Positions 8,506 through 17,567 are shown, counted from the first letter of the stretch. The stretch is DNA of 64,000 bases from Bacteroidota bacterium (GCA_016866235.1 VGMW01000007.1:1-64000); one strand, 5' to 3'. Numbers and translations: made by a program. Notes: generated by a model from the sequence alone, not told the origin.

Positions 8506-8973
8506 ATGAAACAACCTGAATCCCTAGCGCTGGTCGCTGAGTTCCACAAGACTTTTCGTCACCCGATTCAACCCAATCCGGTCATTCCTGATGAGAAGCG
8601 TTGCAAGCTTCGTGTAGAGTTGCTTTCGGAAGAATTGAAAGAGTTGGAAGAGGCAGTCCAGGCAAAGGATATTGTTGGCGTTGCCGATGCCTTGTGCGAT
8701 CTGCAGTATGTATTGTCTGGTGCCATATTGGAATTTGGTCTTGGTGGACACTTCAAAGCATTGTTTGAGGAAGTTCAGCGCTCCAACATGAGCAAGGCCT
8801 GTGTTACCGAAGAAGAAGCCAGAAAGACCGCTGAATATCAGCTCAGAGAAAAAAACACCGAATGCTATTATGAGCAGGCCGGCGACAAATGGTTGGTTTA
8901 CAGAAAGGCTGATAATAAAACCATAAAATCAGTAGGGTACAGCCCGGCTGATCTTCATTCCATTCTTAAATAG
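8506..8973 (+). CDS. MazG/HisE-like nucleoside triphosphate pyrophosphohydrolase family protein
   Basis: This is an all-alpha NTP pyrophosphohydrolase of the MazG/PRA-PH type. The metal-binding pattern is seen as ELLSEELKELEEA followed by VADALCDLQYVLSG, that is EExxE with a downstream DxxxD-type pair. After this about 110-residue core comes a roughly 45-residue tail (YYEQAGDKWLVYRKADNKTIKS) that looks like an added strand-rich segment. Members of this group hydrolyse non-canonical or excess NTPs. The actual substrate is unknown. It is a single gene with its own upstream region of 125 bases, divergent from tyrS. Confidence 0.75.
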   Translation: MKQPESLALVAEFHKTFRHPIQPNPVIPDEKRCKLRVELLSEELKELEEAVQAKDIVGVADALCDLQYVLSGAILEFGLGGHFKALFEEVQRSNMSKACVTEEEARKTAEYQLREKNTECYYEQAGDKWLVYRKADNKTIKSVGYSPADLHSILK

Positions 8974-9014
8974 TGTTGGTCATTCCCTCCACCCTTTAAG
9001 GGTCCGGGGTTTCT

Positions 9015-9161
9015 TCAATCTAAGGCTCTGGTGGTCACCCAGTAACGGTATGCAACGACGGCCTTATCCAGTTTGCTGAGTTTTGTCAAGTCCCTCTTGC
9101 CGTAACGGGGAAGAAATACCTTGTTTAAGGCGGCTAAAACACGGAATAATAATTTCTTCAA
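9015..9161 (-). CDS. Small conserved basic protein (48 residues)
   Basis: This short frame reads from TTG 9161 to a TGA ending at 9015, within a 253-base gap that otherwise looks empty. The protein is Lys/Arg/Leu-rich. It opens KKLLFRVLAALNKVFLP, continues with RYGKRDL and KLSKLDKAVVAYRYWVT, and ends TTRALD. I recognise this as a small protein widespread in Bacteroidota genomes, often labelled SsrA-binding protein, although it is far too short to be SmpB. The real function is unknown. An amphipathic N-terminal helix and a conserved YRY-W-T segment are the visible features. No ATG is available because a stop precedes the TTG by six codons. The call depends on memory of relatives, so confidence is moderate. 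Confidence 0.65.
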   Translation of the reverse strand: MKKLLFRVLAALNKVFLPRYGKRDLTKLSKLDKAVVAYRYWVTTRALD

Positions 9162-9226
9162 GGGATTTACGTTGTGTTAATTTGAGGTCCTGTTTCAGTA
9201 AGTTTAAGCCAATTTAGAAAAATATA

Positions 9227-10117
9227 ATGTCACCTTTTTTACAATATTTCTACCAGATCGTAATCCTTGTTTCGGCTATAGCTTCTGTGGCTGGTCTTGC
9301 TGTTTACATCTTTTTTCGTGCGCGGGTTTCTGGGATTGCCGGCTACAAGGAAAAGCACGACTTTTTGGCCAACAACTACTACCGTTATTTGAAGCTCACG
9401 TGGTTTTTTATTGGGCTTGCTGCCTGCTGTGCGGTTAATCTATATGAAATGAACAACCCGGCCCTTTCTTCTGTGGGGCTTTGGTTTTTTGTTCGAATTT
9501 TCTTCGGACTTGCTGCCGGCACATTAATTGTTTATGTGTCCTTCCTTGTGATCAACTATTATTCACCCGGAGTTTTAAACAGGGAGCTTAAAAAATGGCG
9601 CTTTATGCCCAGAATAAATCCTACCACCGGGAATACCATGCGGTTGTTGTCTGAAAATGAGGAGGATGTTCACCTCGACATGGGCATGATTTCAGAAGAA
9701 AATATTTTTTCAGTGGATTACGATGTGTGGATTGATCCGCAAAATGGAGAGGTGAAAATTGAAAAATATCCTGGTCATCTGCATGCAGTCAAATGCAACA
9801 ACTGTTCTTTCCATACCATGAAGGTGGTGAAGGAGGAAATTGTCGAGCGCGATGAATCCGGATCACCAAAGGAACTTTTAAAGCACTATCAGTGTTCTTT
9901 TTGTAAAAGTGTCCGTAAAACAATCTTTACTGTTTCTTCAAGAGAGGCAGACGATTACCGAAAAATGGAATTGAAGTTTTCGGGCATTTCAAGAACTGTT
10001 GAGTTGATTAAAATGGAAATTTATTCGGCCCTGGATGGCAAGAAAGCCTATGAATTTAAATCGCCGGCAGAGGCGACCAAATTTCTCAATGAGCTTGATA
10101 AATCCAGCAAGCTTTGA
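9227..10117 (+). CDS. Unknown membrane protein with C-terminal CxxC pairs
   Basis: I do not recognise this family. Three hydrophobic segments are visible at about residues 7-30, 55-72 and 84-110. A soluble region follows that contains two Cys pairs, C190-x2-C193 and C223-x2-C226. These would form one four-Cys zinc ribbon separated by a charged hairpin. The remainder (about 235-296) is charged and probably helical. The gene lies upstream of the tail-specific protease with a 36-base gap and may be co-transcribed. The topology suggests a membrane-anchored protein with a cytoplasmic zinc-stabilised domain, but no function can be assigned. Confidence 0.8.
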   Translation: MSPFLQYFYQIVILVSAIASVAGLAVYIFFRARVSGIAGYKEKHDFLANNYYRYLKLTWFFIGLAACCAVNLYEMNNPALSSVGLWFFVRIFFGLAAGTLIVYVSFLVINYYSPGVLNRELKKWRFMPRINPTTGNTMRLLSENEEDVHLDMGMISEENIFSVDYDVWIDPQNGEVKIEKYPGHLHAVKCNNCSFHTMKVVKEEIVERDESGSPKELLKHYQCSFCKSVRKTIFTVSSREADDYRKMELKFSGISRTVELIKMEIYSALDGKKAYEFKSPAEATKFLNELDKSSKL

Positions 10118-10153
10118 ACTGAATCTCTTTTATAGTAAACAACTCCCACTGCC

Positions 10154-12163
10154 TTGAAACTTCTGTTGCTGTTATATTTTTTTAATCAGGGAGGACTAAA
10201 AACCGATACCCTCCCGCTGTCGCCATCGGCCGTAAATGGCAAAGAAGCCAAGGTGGTTGTTTCGCTTCTGCAGCGGTTTCATTATCGAAAAACTGTCTTT
10301 TCCGATTCGCTTTCCTCCGTGTTTTTTGATGCCTACTTCAAAACACTCGATCCTTCCAAATCGTATTTTCTGGAGAGCGACATCAAGGCATTCGAAAGTT
10401 ACCGCTACCGTCTCGATAACCTGATACAACAGGAAGATGTGGGCATGGCCTACAGTGTATATAAGATTTTCCGTAAGCGCTTCATCACCCGAATGGATCA
10501 GATCCTTAATCAGCTGATCAATGAGAAGTATGATTATTCAAAAGATGAGTTTTATGATTCAGACCGTGAAAAGGCAAGCTGGGCAAAATCACCGGAGGAG
10601 CTGGACCGTTTATGGTATCAAATCGTTAAAAGTCAGGCCCTTTCGTTAAGGCTTTCCGGTAAAAAAGATGAAGAAATTGCATCAACCCTAAAGACACGTT
10701 TTGAGCGTTATCGTAGGAGTGTTGTTCAGTTTAATTCTGAGGATGTCTTTGCTTCCTACCTCAATTCATTAACCGAGAGTTTTGACCCACACACCAATTA
10801 TCTCTCGCCAAAAGCATCGGATCTTTTCAAGCAAAACATGAGTCTTTCCCTGGAGGGAATCGGCGCACGATTGCAAACCGATAACGATTACACGAAAGTC
10901 TTTGAAATTGTTCCTGGTGGGCCGGCTGATAAGAGTGGCAAAATGCATCCCAACGATCTGATCACAGCGGTTGGACAAGGGGATGAAGGTGAGTTGGTGG
11001 ACATCATCGGGTGGAGGGTTGATGATGTAGTCAAGCTCATCAAAGGTCCCAAAGGCACCATCGTCAGGTTGCAAATTATTCCTGCTGCCTCAGGCGTGAA
11101 TGGGCCAACGGAGATCATTAAGCTGGAAAGGGATAAAATCAAATTGGAAGATCAGGCTGCCAAAAAAGAAATTGTTCAGGTTGGACAAGGTAGTCAGGTT
11201 GCTAAGTTGGGTGTGATCAAACTCCCTGGTTTTTATATGGATTTTGATGCCTATAACCGTCGTGATCCCAATTACAGAAGCACGACACGAGATGTTCGTA
11301 AGCTCATTGATGAATGTAAAGTTGAGGGCGTAAGTGGATTGGTGATTGATCTCAGAAACAATGGAGGGGGCTCGTTAAATGAGGCGATAGACCTAACCGG
11401 GCTCTTTATTAAAGAAGGGCCTGTTGTTCAGGTGCGGAGCTCTGACAGCAGGGTTGAAACCGGTGTGGATGACGACCCCGGCGTAGCCTGGGAAGGGCCT
11501 TTGGTGGTACTAACCAATCGCTTCAGTGCATCAGCATCTGAAATTTTTGCCGGTGCCATTCAGGATTACAAACGTGGGATTGTGTTTGGGGAATCTACCT
11601 TCGGGAAAGGCACTGTTCAACAAGTCATTAACCTCCGACGTATGATCTCTTCGCCTGAGCCGGTCGGAGATCTGAAAGTAACCTTCCAGAAATTTTATCG
11701 CGTAAGTGGTAGTTCCACCCAGCATAAAGGTGTAACACCTGACATCCTGCTTAAAGGAGCCTATGATGCAGATAAATTTGGTGAGAGCGCCAACCAATCG
11801 GCATTGCCATGGGATCAGATTCCCTCTGCTGCGTATGACCTGACCAACGCTGTAAATGATAAACTTTTGGGACAGCTTCGGAAGTCATTTAATGAAAGGC
11901 TTAAAAGCGACCAGGCATTAAAACAATATCTTTCTGAAACCGATGAGTTGCGTGAGAACATCAATCAGACCAAGGCTTCACTCAATGAAGCGGAGCGAAA
12001 AAAGCAGGCAGACGAGACGGAGAAGAAAAAAGCTCAAAACAGTCTTGATACCCGAATTTCAGGGAAAGATGGTGCGCCTGATCCATTGAAAGATTTAAAA
12101 GATGAATTTCTGCGGGAAGGTCTACTCATTCTTTCAGAAATGCTCACACGGAAAATTGGTTAA
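10154..12163 (+). CDS. prc: Carboxy-terminal (tail-specific) processing protease, S41 family
   Basis: This is a periplasmic serine/lysine-dyad protease of the Prc/Tsp type. The N-terminus is hydrophobic (MKLLLLLYFFNQ), consistent with export. After an alpha-helical domain (about 30-220) comes a PDZ domain (about 225-325). The S41 catalytic core follows, with Ser460 in FSASASEIFAG and Lys485 in TFGKGTVQQ, the usual spacing of 25. A C-terminal helical region rich in Lys/Glu (about 580-669) matches the Prc accessory domain. No ATG precedes the helical domain, so the start is read as TTG 10154. Prc enzymes trim or degrade envelope proteins and affect peptidoglycan enzymes. Confidence 0.9.
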   Translation: MKLLLLLYFFNQGGLKTDTLPLSPSAVNGKEAKVVVSLLQRFHYRKTVFSDSLSSVFFDAYFKTLDPSKSYFLESDIKAFESYRYRLDNLIQQEDVGMAYSVYKIFRKRFITRMDQILNQLINEKYDYSKDEFYDSDREKASWAKSPEELDRLWYQIVKSQALSLRLSGKKDEEIASTLKTRFERYRRSVVQFNSEDVFASYLNSLTESFDPHTNYLSPKASDLFKQNMSLSLEGIGARLQTDNDYTKVFEIVPGGPADKSGKMHPNDLITAVGQGDEGELVDIIGWRVDDVVKLIKGPKGTIVRLQIIPAASGVNGPTEIIKLERDKIKLEDQAAKKEIVQVGQGSQVAKLGVIKLPGFYMDFDAYNRRDPNYRSTTRDVRKLIDECKVEGVSGLVIDLRNNGGGSLNEAIDLTGLFIKEGPVVQVRSSDSRVETGVDDDPGVAWEGPLVVLTNRFSASASEIFAGAIQDYKRGIVFGESTFGKGTVQQVINLRRMISSPEPVGDLKVTFQKFYRVSGSSTQHKGVTPDILLKGAYDADKFGESANQSALPWDQIPSAAYDLTNAVNDKLLGQLRKSFNERLKSDQALKQYLSETDELRENINQTKASLNEAERKKQADETEKKKAQNSLDTRISGKDGAPDPLKDLKDEFLREGLLILSEMLTRKIG

Positions 12164-12181
12164 CATTTTAAATAAACTTTT

Positions 12182-12601
12182 ATGAGAATTACCTTACTAC
12201 TTGTCCTGGTTGCGGTGTTTTCAGCCTGTCAAAAAAAGGATCTGGCTGAGCAAAACATGGGTACGGATATGCTGAATGCTTTTCACGACGTGATGGCTCA
12301 GTCTTACCATCCGGTCGCTGATTCCGGCAACCTGGAGCCGGCTAAGCTACGCGCTGCAGAACTCGCAGAAGTCTCAGCTCAATGGCAGGCAAAAACAGTT
12401 GCCGAGGCCGGTGATACCGCTGCGTTGTCTATTAAACTGACTACGCTCCGGGATTCCTGCGCTTCATTTGATCGGGCAGTTAAAGCGGGCACGCCCGATT
12501 CAACCCTTCGCAAGTCGCTTACCGACATCCACCACCTCTTTCATCAAATCCATGAATCCGCTCGGGGAGGACATCATGAAGAAGGTTCTGAGCATCATTA
12601 G
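12182..12601 (+). CDS. Small lipoprotein with His-rich C-terminus
   Basis: The signal peptide ends in the lipobox FSAC (Cys16), so the mature protein is a lipid-anchored periplasmic or outer-membrane protein of about 124 residues. The rest is helical and charged. The final 30 residues contain many His, ending HHEEGSEHH after HHLFHQIHE. A metal-binding role is possible but not shown. The family is not recognised; the helical-bundle pattern resembles periplasmic cytochrome-like or CpxP-like small proteins, yet no heme motif is present. The stop is the first of four TAG codons in a row. The START-domain gene follows 12 bases later in the same frame. Confidence 0.75.
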   Translation: MRITLLLVLVAVFSACQKKDLAEQNMGTDMLNAFHDVMAQSYHPVADSGNLEPAKLRAAELAEVSAQWQAKTVAEAGDTAALSIKLTTLRDSCASFDRAVKAGTPDSTLRKSLTDIHHLFHQIHESARGGHHEEGSEHH

Positions 12602-12610
12602 TAGTAGTAG
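12599..12610 (+). repeat. Four tandem TAG codons at the end of the lipoprotein gene
   Basis: Four TAG triplets stand in a row in the reading frame of the upstream lipoprotein, and the next gene starts at GTG 12614 in the same frame, one TAC codon later. Three of the stops are redundant. The run could be a short microsatellite grown by slippage. Changes in copy number would not shift the frame, so it would keep the two proteins separate. Confidence 0.85.
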
Positions 12611-12613
12611 TAC

Positions 12614-13219
12614 GTGTTGAAGTTTTCTGTTCTGTCTTCAGTCTTTATCCTCCTTGCTCTGGGTGCGTATGCACAGGAACGATGGGAATTAAGAAAAGAG
12701 GAGGACAGCATACGGGTTTACACCTCTTTTACGGAGGGCTCTAAGGTGAAAGCCATTCGGGCTGAATTTACCCTTCGGGCTTCAAGACAGGATCTTTTCA
12801 GGGAGTTGCTCCAAGCTGAACGGTACACCGAATGGCAGTACAACGCTGAGGTTTGCACTGTCCTTGATAAACCTTCACCGATGGAAGTAACCTACCATGC
12901 CTTGGTAAGCACGCCCTGGCCAGTGGCCACCCGCGATTTGGTTGTACACCTGAAAATCAATGATCGACCTGATCAGGATGAATTTACCATTGAAACCAGC
13001 GGTCGGCCGAATCTTTTGCCGGTAAAGCCAGGTATAGTTCGTGTTCCGCTCTCCAATGGTTTTTGGAAGGTGAAGCAGGTGGGTCCAAAAATGCTTCGAA
13101 TTATTTTCACCATGCACATCGATCCGGGTGGATTGGTGCCGGCCTGGCTAGTGAACTTTACGGTAGCTCAAGCCCCGCTGTTTACTTTTAAAAATCTTAA
13201 AGACAGATTGGAGCGCTGA
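12614..13219 (+). CDS. Exported START/SRPBCC-domain protein
   Basis: The signal peptide (about 1-20) ends GAYAQ. After it comes a single START-type helix-grip domain. Recognisable features are an N-terminal strand (WELRKEEDSIRVYT) and a typical middle segment ending WPVATRDLVVH. The C-terminus has a long amphipathic helix (AWLVNFTVAQAPLFTFKNL). START domains bind lipids or hydrophobic ligands in a cavity. Periplasmic members in Bacteroidota have no defined role. It may be co-transcribed with the lipoprotein. The start codon is GTG 12614; a TTG at 12617 is an alternative. It is convergent with the ROK kinase gene, separated by 4 bases. Confidence 0.8.
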   Translation: MLKFSVLSSVFILLALGAYAQERWELRKEEDSIRVYTSFTEGSKVKAIRAEFTLRASRQDLFRELLQAERYTEWQYNAEVCTVLDKPSPMEVTYHALVSTPWPVATRDLVVHLKINDRPDQDEFTIETSGRPNLLPVKPGIVRVPLSNGFWKVKQVGPKMLRIIFTMHIDPGGLVPAWLVNFTVAQAPLFTFKNLKDRLER

Positions 13220-13223
13220 TTGG

Positions 13224-14183
13224 TCAGCGGCTAAGGTGGTCCCAGATTAGGCTGCTCGCACCTAGAATGGGCGCCGCTTGATTCTGTAAACCGGAGGGAA
13301 GCACCTTTACTTTATTTCTGAATAAAGGCATTAAGTTTTCCTCCATGCTTCTGATGGTAGGGGTGAAGATCAATTCACCAGCTTGGGCCAATCCGCCGAA
13401 AAGAAAGATGGCTTCAGGATCGGTATGAACGACTGCATCGGCAAGTTTCATACCTAGAATTCGTCCTGTGTACTCAAAACATTGTTTAGCGACGATGTCA
13501 CCTCTCAATGCCGCGTCGGTGATCATCTTTGTATTGAGGTCTTCGAAGCTTATTCCTCTGAGTTCGCTTGGTTCTAAATGGTCTGCGAGCAGTTTATACA
13601 CGGTTCTGCGTATTCCGGTTGCTGAAACATAAGTTTCCAGACAGCCTCTTTTTCCGCAGTTGCAGTATCGTCCGTTAATGTTCACGGTGGTGTGCCCCAG
13701 TTCACCTGCGATTCCATGGTGTCCGTTTAGCAGCTGACCGTTGCAGACAAATCCACTACCCAATCCGGTGCCAAGGGTGATCATCAAAAAATCCTTCATG
13801 CCTTTGGCATTGCCATAGATCATTTCACCAAGTGCTGCAGCATTGGCGTCGTTGGTAATCAGGCATGGTTTGTTGAATGATTTTTGGAACATCTCGGCCA
13901 GAGGGATGGTTCCTTTCCAGCGAAGGTTGGTGCTTCGATCGATTGTTCCGGTATAATAGTTTCCATTCGCCGCACCAACGCCAACGCCGTTTAAAACAGC
14001 GTCTGAGCCCAGATCGGACATGAGGTCTTTAATGGCTTTGGCCATAGCGGCAAAGTAATCATCGACTTCCAGGTAAGCAGTGGTCTCGATGCTGGTATGC
14101 TTGAGAAGTTTACCTTCTCGGTTCACCAATCCTATTTTTGTGTTGGTGCCTCCAATATCGATACCGGCTGCGACTTGTGTCAT
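13224..14183 (-). CDS. glk: ROK-family sugar kinase, probable glucokinase
   Basis: The protein has the ROK-family ATP-binding start GIDIGGTNTKIGLV, the sugar-binding/catalytic segment TNDANAAALGE, LGTGLGSGF, and an intact zinc site. The zinc ligands are H164 in GELGHTTV and C174-x-C176-x4-C181. Length (319 residues) is normal. It follows pfkA by 2 bases and lies downstream of pgi, so glucose phosphorylation and the two next steps of glycolysis are encoded in one unit. That context supports glucokinase over other ROK hexokinases, though substrate cannot be proven from sequence. Transcription is leftward and ends against the START-domain gene. Confidence 0.88.
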   Translation of the reverse strand: MTQVAAGIDIGGTNTKIGLVNREGKLLKHTSIETTAYLEVDDYFAAMAKAIKDLMSDLGSDAVLNGVGVGAANGNYYTGTIDRSTNLRWKGTIPLAEMFQKSFNKPCLITNDANAAALGEMIYGNAKGMKDFLMITLGTGLGSGFVCNGQLLNGHHGIAGELGHTTVNINGRYCNCGKRGCLETYVSATGIRRTVYKLLADHLEPSELRGISFEDLNTKMITDAALRGDIVAKQCFEYTGRILGMKLADAVVHTDPEAIFLFGGLAQAGELIFTPTIRSMEENLMPLFRNKVKVLPSGLQNQAAPILGASSLIWDHLSR

Positions 14184-14185
14184 GA

Positions 14186-15169
14186 TTAGATCGACATGAT
14201 TTTAGAAATCCGAAGCAGCTCCTGGTCTATTGGGTGACTGCCCGTCATGATTTCGTTGAATGAATTAAAAACAATTTGATTGCTTCTAATACCGACCATG
14301 CAATCTTTTTGTCCATTAAGGATGCCTTCAATTGCAGCGAGTCCCATTCGGCTGGCCAATACCCGATCAAAATAGGAGGGCGCTCCACCGCGTTGCAGGT
14401 GTCCGAGGATGGTTACTTTAATATCGAAGTAGTTGTTCCGCTCAGAAAATTTAGCGGCCAGGTCCATTGCGCCCCCAATCTTGCTTCCTTCAGCTACAAC
14501 AATGAGGCTTGACTTTTTATTGGTTTTACCTCCTTCATCAAGTTTGGTGAAGAGATCTTCGATGGTTGTATTTTCTTCTGGTATGATGATTCCGACGGCA
14601 CCGCCCGCAACACCGGCGTTTAACGCGATGTATCCTGAATGGCGGCCCATGACTTCAACAAAAAAAAGTCTGTTGTGCGACAATGCCGTATCACGGATGC
14701 GATCAATGGCTTCAACGGCGGTATTGGTAGCCGTATCAAAACCAATGGTATAATCGGTTCCAGGTATGTCGTTGTCTATGGTGCCCGGTAAGCAAATACT
14801 GGGGATGCCAAACTCCTCATAAAATTTATGAAGACCAGTGAAAGTTCCATCACCACCGATGGCAACCAATGCATCAATTCCATTCTTTTTTATTTGCTCA
14901 AAGGCTTTCTTTCTTCCTTCGGGTTCACGGAAGGCGGCACTTCTTGCTGATTTTAAGATGGTACCACCCCGCTGAATGATGTTTCCTACTGAGCGGGCTC
15001 CAAGTTTAACAAAGTCACCCTCGATCATACCTTCATAGCCGCGGGTTATACCGTAAATCTCCCTATCGTAAAATATGGCAGAGCGAACGACGGCTCTGAT
15101 GGCTGCATTCATTCCCGGTGCATCGCCGCCAGATGTGAATATGCCAAGTTTCTTAATGGAATCGTTCAT
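14186..15169 (-). CDS. pfkA: ATP-dependent 6-phosphofructokinase
   Basis: This enzyme converts fructose-6-phosphate to fructose-1,6-bisphosphate. The family blocks seen are TSGGDAPGMNAAIRA at the start, GGDGTFTG (ATP-type; pyrophosphate-dependent enzymes have GGDDT instead), PGTIDNDI with the catalytic Asp, and MGRHSG for substrate binding. At 327 residues it is a standard bacterial PfkA. It lies between pgi (76-base gap) and the ROK kinase (2-base gap), all on the reverse strand. Its position directly after the isomerase supports its role in the same pathway. Confidence 0.95.
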   Translation of the reverse strand: MNDSIKKLGIFTSGGDAPGMNAAIRAVVRSAIFYDREIYGITRGYEGMIEGDFVKLGARSVGNIIQRGGTILKSARSAAFREPEGRKKAFEQIKKNGIDALVAIGGDGTFTGLHKFYEEFGIPSICLPGTIDNDIPGTDYTIGFDTATNTAVEAIDRIRDTALSHNRLFFVEVMGRHSGYIALNAGVAGGAVGIIIPEENTTIEDLFTKLDEGGKTNKKSSLIVVAEGSKIGGAMDLAAKFSERNNYFDIKVTILGHLQRGGAPSYFDRVLASRMGLAAIEGILNGQKDCMVGIRSNQIVFNSFNEIMTGSHPIDQELLRISKIMSI

Positions 15170-15245
15170 CCATTCGTGGTTGGTTCAATGATTTAGCCCA
15201 ATTGGGCCTAAAAAGCGCCCAAAAATACACCCTACAGCGGATTAA

Positions 15246-16904
15246 TCAAGCCAATGATTGGCTCAATCGTTTCCAGTAATTGATGAGCCCTCGGGTAGAG
15301 CTGTCGTGGGCTGTTATGGGTTCAGATTGGCTGAGTTCAGGCAAGATCCTGTTGGCGAGTACTTTACCCAGTTCAACGCCCCATTGATCGAAGCTGAAAA
15401 TATTCCAAATGATGCCCTGCGCAAAGATTTTATGCTCATAGAAAGCTATCAGTGCACCAAGCGTTTCAGGATCCAGCTTTTTAAATAAAATGGAGTTAGA
15501 AGGTTTATTCCCGGTAAAAACCCTGAAGGGCAAGTGAAAGGAAATTTGTTCTTCATCCATTCCTTTTTGTTTGAGGTCGGCTCTGACTTCCTCCTCTGTT
15601 TTGCCTTTCATCAGCGCTTCTGTTTGTGCAAAGAAGTTGGACATCAGAAGTCTGTGGTGATCGCCAATCGGATTTTGACTGATGGCGGGTGCAATAAAAT
15701 CACACGGCACCATCCTGGTACCCTGATGAATCAACTGATAGAAAGCATGTTGTCCATTGGTGCCGGGCTCACCCCACACAATGGGGCCTGTCTGGTACAA
15801 TACCGGATTGCCGGTGCGGTCGACAGACTTTCCATTGCTTTCCATATTTGCCTGTTGCAGATAGGCAGCGAACCGATGCAGGTATTGGTCGTACGGTAAG
15901 ATGGCCTCTGAGGAGGCCTCAAAAAAATTCAGATACCAAATTCCGATCAGGGCAAACACCACCGGAATATTTTCTTCGAGCGGTGCAGTTCTGAAATGTT
16001 TATCCATGTCGCTGGCGCCCTTCAATAGTGCGTGGAAATTCTCATATCCGATCGTACAACAAATGGAAAGTCCAATGGCAGACCAGAGGGAATATCTGCC
16101 GCCAACCCAGTCCCAAAAAACAAACATATTCTCAGGGGCAATTCCAAAATCCTTCACAGCGGCTTCATTGGTGGAGACGGCAACAAAATGAAGTGCTACA
16201 TTTCCTTTTCCTTCAGTCCTTTCTAAAAACCATTCCCGTGCCGATTGGGCATTGGCCATGGTTTCCTGGGTAGTAAACGTTTTAGAAGCGATGATGAAAA
16301 GGGTGGTTTCCGGGTTTACCTTTTTCAAGGTTTCTGCCAGGTGAGTTCCATCTACATTGCTAACAAAGTGCGGCGTAATTCCCTGGTGGTAAGGACGCAG
16401 CGCCTCACAAACCATGACGGGTCCAAGGTCAGATCCTCCAATACCGATATTCACTAGGTCTGTTATTTTTTTACCGGTGTAACCTTGATGGTCTCCGCGC
16501 AAAAGTTTATGGCTGAAGACCTTCATTTTTTCAAGGACTTCAAAAATCTCGGGCATTACATTTTTACCTGAGACAAACACAGGTGTTCCGTCCAGATTTC
16601 TTAACGCTGTATGCAACACTGATCTTCCCTCGGTGCCATTGATTGGCGAACCGGTAAACATCTGTTCGATGGCTTCAGGAAGTTTCATTTCCTTGGCCAG
16701 ATCGGTCAGTAGGAATTGTGTTTCCTTGGTCAGGATGTTTTTAGAGAAATCAAACAAAATATCCTTAAAACGCAGACTAAATTGATCAAATCGATCAGGG
16801 TCCTCGTCGAAAAGTTCGCGCATGTGCACGGCCTGCATGTCGAGGTGGTGAAGGGTAAGTTTTCTCCAGCTGATTGTTTCGGCTGGATTCGTTCCGTAGT
16901 TCAT
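15246..16904 (-). CDS. pgi: Glucose-6-phosphate isomerase
   Basis: This enzyme interconverts glucose-6-phosphate and fructose-6-phosphate. The conserved segment [13 protein letters not shown] and the C-terminal family signature with [12 protein letters not shown] are clear. The catalytic-loop glutamate is in the segment [19 protein letters not shown]. At 552 residues it is a long-type enzyme of the E. coli/eukaryotic class. It heads the pgi-pfkA-glk sequence on the reverse strand and starts at ATG 16904, 20 bases after the zinc-ribbon protein that precedes it. Confidence 0.96.
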   Translation of the reverse strand: MNYGTNPAETISWRKLTLHHLDMQAVHMRELFDEDPDRFDQFSLRFKDILFDFSKNILTKETQFLLTDLAKEMKLPEAIEQMFTGSPINGTEGRSVLHTALRNLDGTPVFVSGKNVMPEIFEVLEKMKVFSHKLLRGDHQGYTGKKITDLVNIGIGGSDLGPVMVCEALRPYHQGITPHFVSNVDGTHLAETLKKVNPETTLFIIASKTFTTQETMANAQSAREWFLERTEGKGNVALHFVAVSTNEAAVKDFGIAPENMFVFWDWVGGRYSLWSAIGLSICCTIGYENFHALLKGASDMDKHFRTAPLEENIPVVFALIGIWYLNFFEASSEAILPYDQYLHRFAAYLQQANMESNGKSVDRTGNPVLYQTGPIVWGEPGTNGQHAFYQLIHQGTRMVPCDFIAPAISQNPIGDHHRLLMSNFFAQTEALMKGKTEEEVRADLKQKGMDEEQISFHLPFRVFTGNKPSNSILFKKLDPETLGALIAFYEHKIFAQGIIWNIFSFDQWGVELGKVLANRILPELSQSEPITAHDSSTRGLINYWKRLSQSLA

Positions 16905-16924
16905 AGTCTAAATACTTCTTGTAA

Positions 16925-17560
16925 TTAATTGGTGGAGGATTTCAATTGACCTTTAAGCAGCAGGTTGTACTGTTCACAGGTCAAAAATCCATGTACGTCG
17001 CAGTGTGGACATTTAGTGAATTTCTCTGACAGGTAATCTCTTTTTACAATGACTGTTTTTCCGCTGCACACAGGGCAAATGACTTTGCCGGTTGGCCCGC
17101 AGTCGATGTCAAAATCTTTAGAGAGAATTTCACCTGCTTCTGCTCGTTGCTGACGCACCTCAGACGACAAGGCTTCTTCTGCACGTCTTAGATATAGTGC
17201 GGCTTGAGTTGAAAATTCACCCGTGGTCCCCTTCAGTTGAATATACTTGGTCAGCCAGTCAATGCTTTGCCGGTATTTCGCCAAATGGAATGAGTTTTCG
17301 CCGATCAGGTAGGTCAACTCTGATGAAACTGCTTTAACAGATTTCAAAACCTGGTTCAAGACCTTTTCTGTTTCAAGATATTTGGATGCCGACAGGAGGG
17401 CTACAGCTGAATCCATCAATTGTTTTACTTCCTGTTGTTTTCGTGCCTGGTTCAGTTGTTCAAGCTCTTTGATTTTATCCTGTTCCGACCGTTGTGCCTG
17501 TATGGACGAACAGATAAACATCAAACCAAGCAAAACGAAAACAATGCGGCAGGATTTCAT
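16925..17560 (-). CDS. Exported TPR-like protein with zinc-ribbon Cys pairs
   Basis: The protein has a signal peptide (about 1-23, ending SIQAQ), a helical region with a coiled-coil start (24-50) and two or three TPR-like helix pairs (about 50-140). The C-terminal part has Cys pairs at C162/C165 (CPVC) and C184/C187 (CPHC), with further Cys at 154 and 195, which looks like a small zinc-ribbon or DnaJ-type Cys repeat. I chose ATG 17560 because it gives a clean signal peptide. It lies 7 bases after the amidohydrolase stop. Function is unknown. A cysteine-rich zinc fold outside the cytoplasm would be unusual, since periplasmic Cys pairs are often disulfides. Confidence 0.75.
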   Translation of the reverse strand: MKSCRIVFVLLGLMFICSSIQAQRSEQDKIKELEQLNQARKQQEVKQLMDSAVALLSASKYLETEKVLNQVLKSVKAVSSELTYLIGENSFHLAKYRQSIDWLTKYIQLKGTTGEFSTQAALYLRRAEEALSSEVRQQRAEAGEILSKDFDIDCGPTGKVICPVCSGKTVIVKRDYLSEKFTKCPHCDVHGFLTCEQYNLLLKGQLKSSTN

Positions 17561-17567
17561 CCGTGGA

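Noticed and set aside
9162-9226. Additional genes in the gap before the unknown membrane protein
   Set aside because: Apart from the 48-residue reverse frame nothing coding or structured is seen.
12182-13219. One fused gene broken by a stop
   Set aside because: Both halves have their own signal peptide and family features, so they are two genes, though in the same frame.
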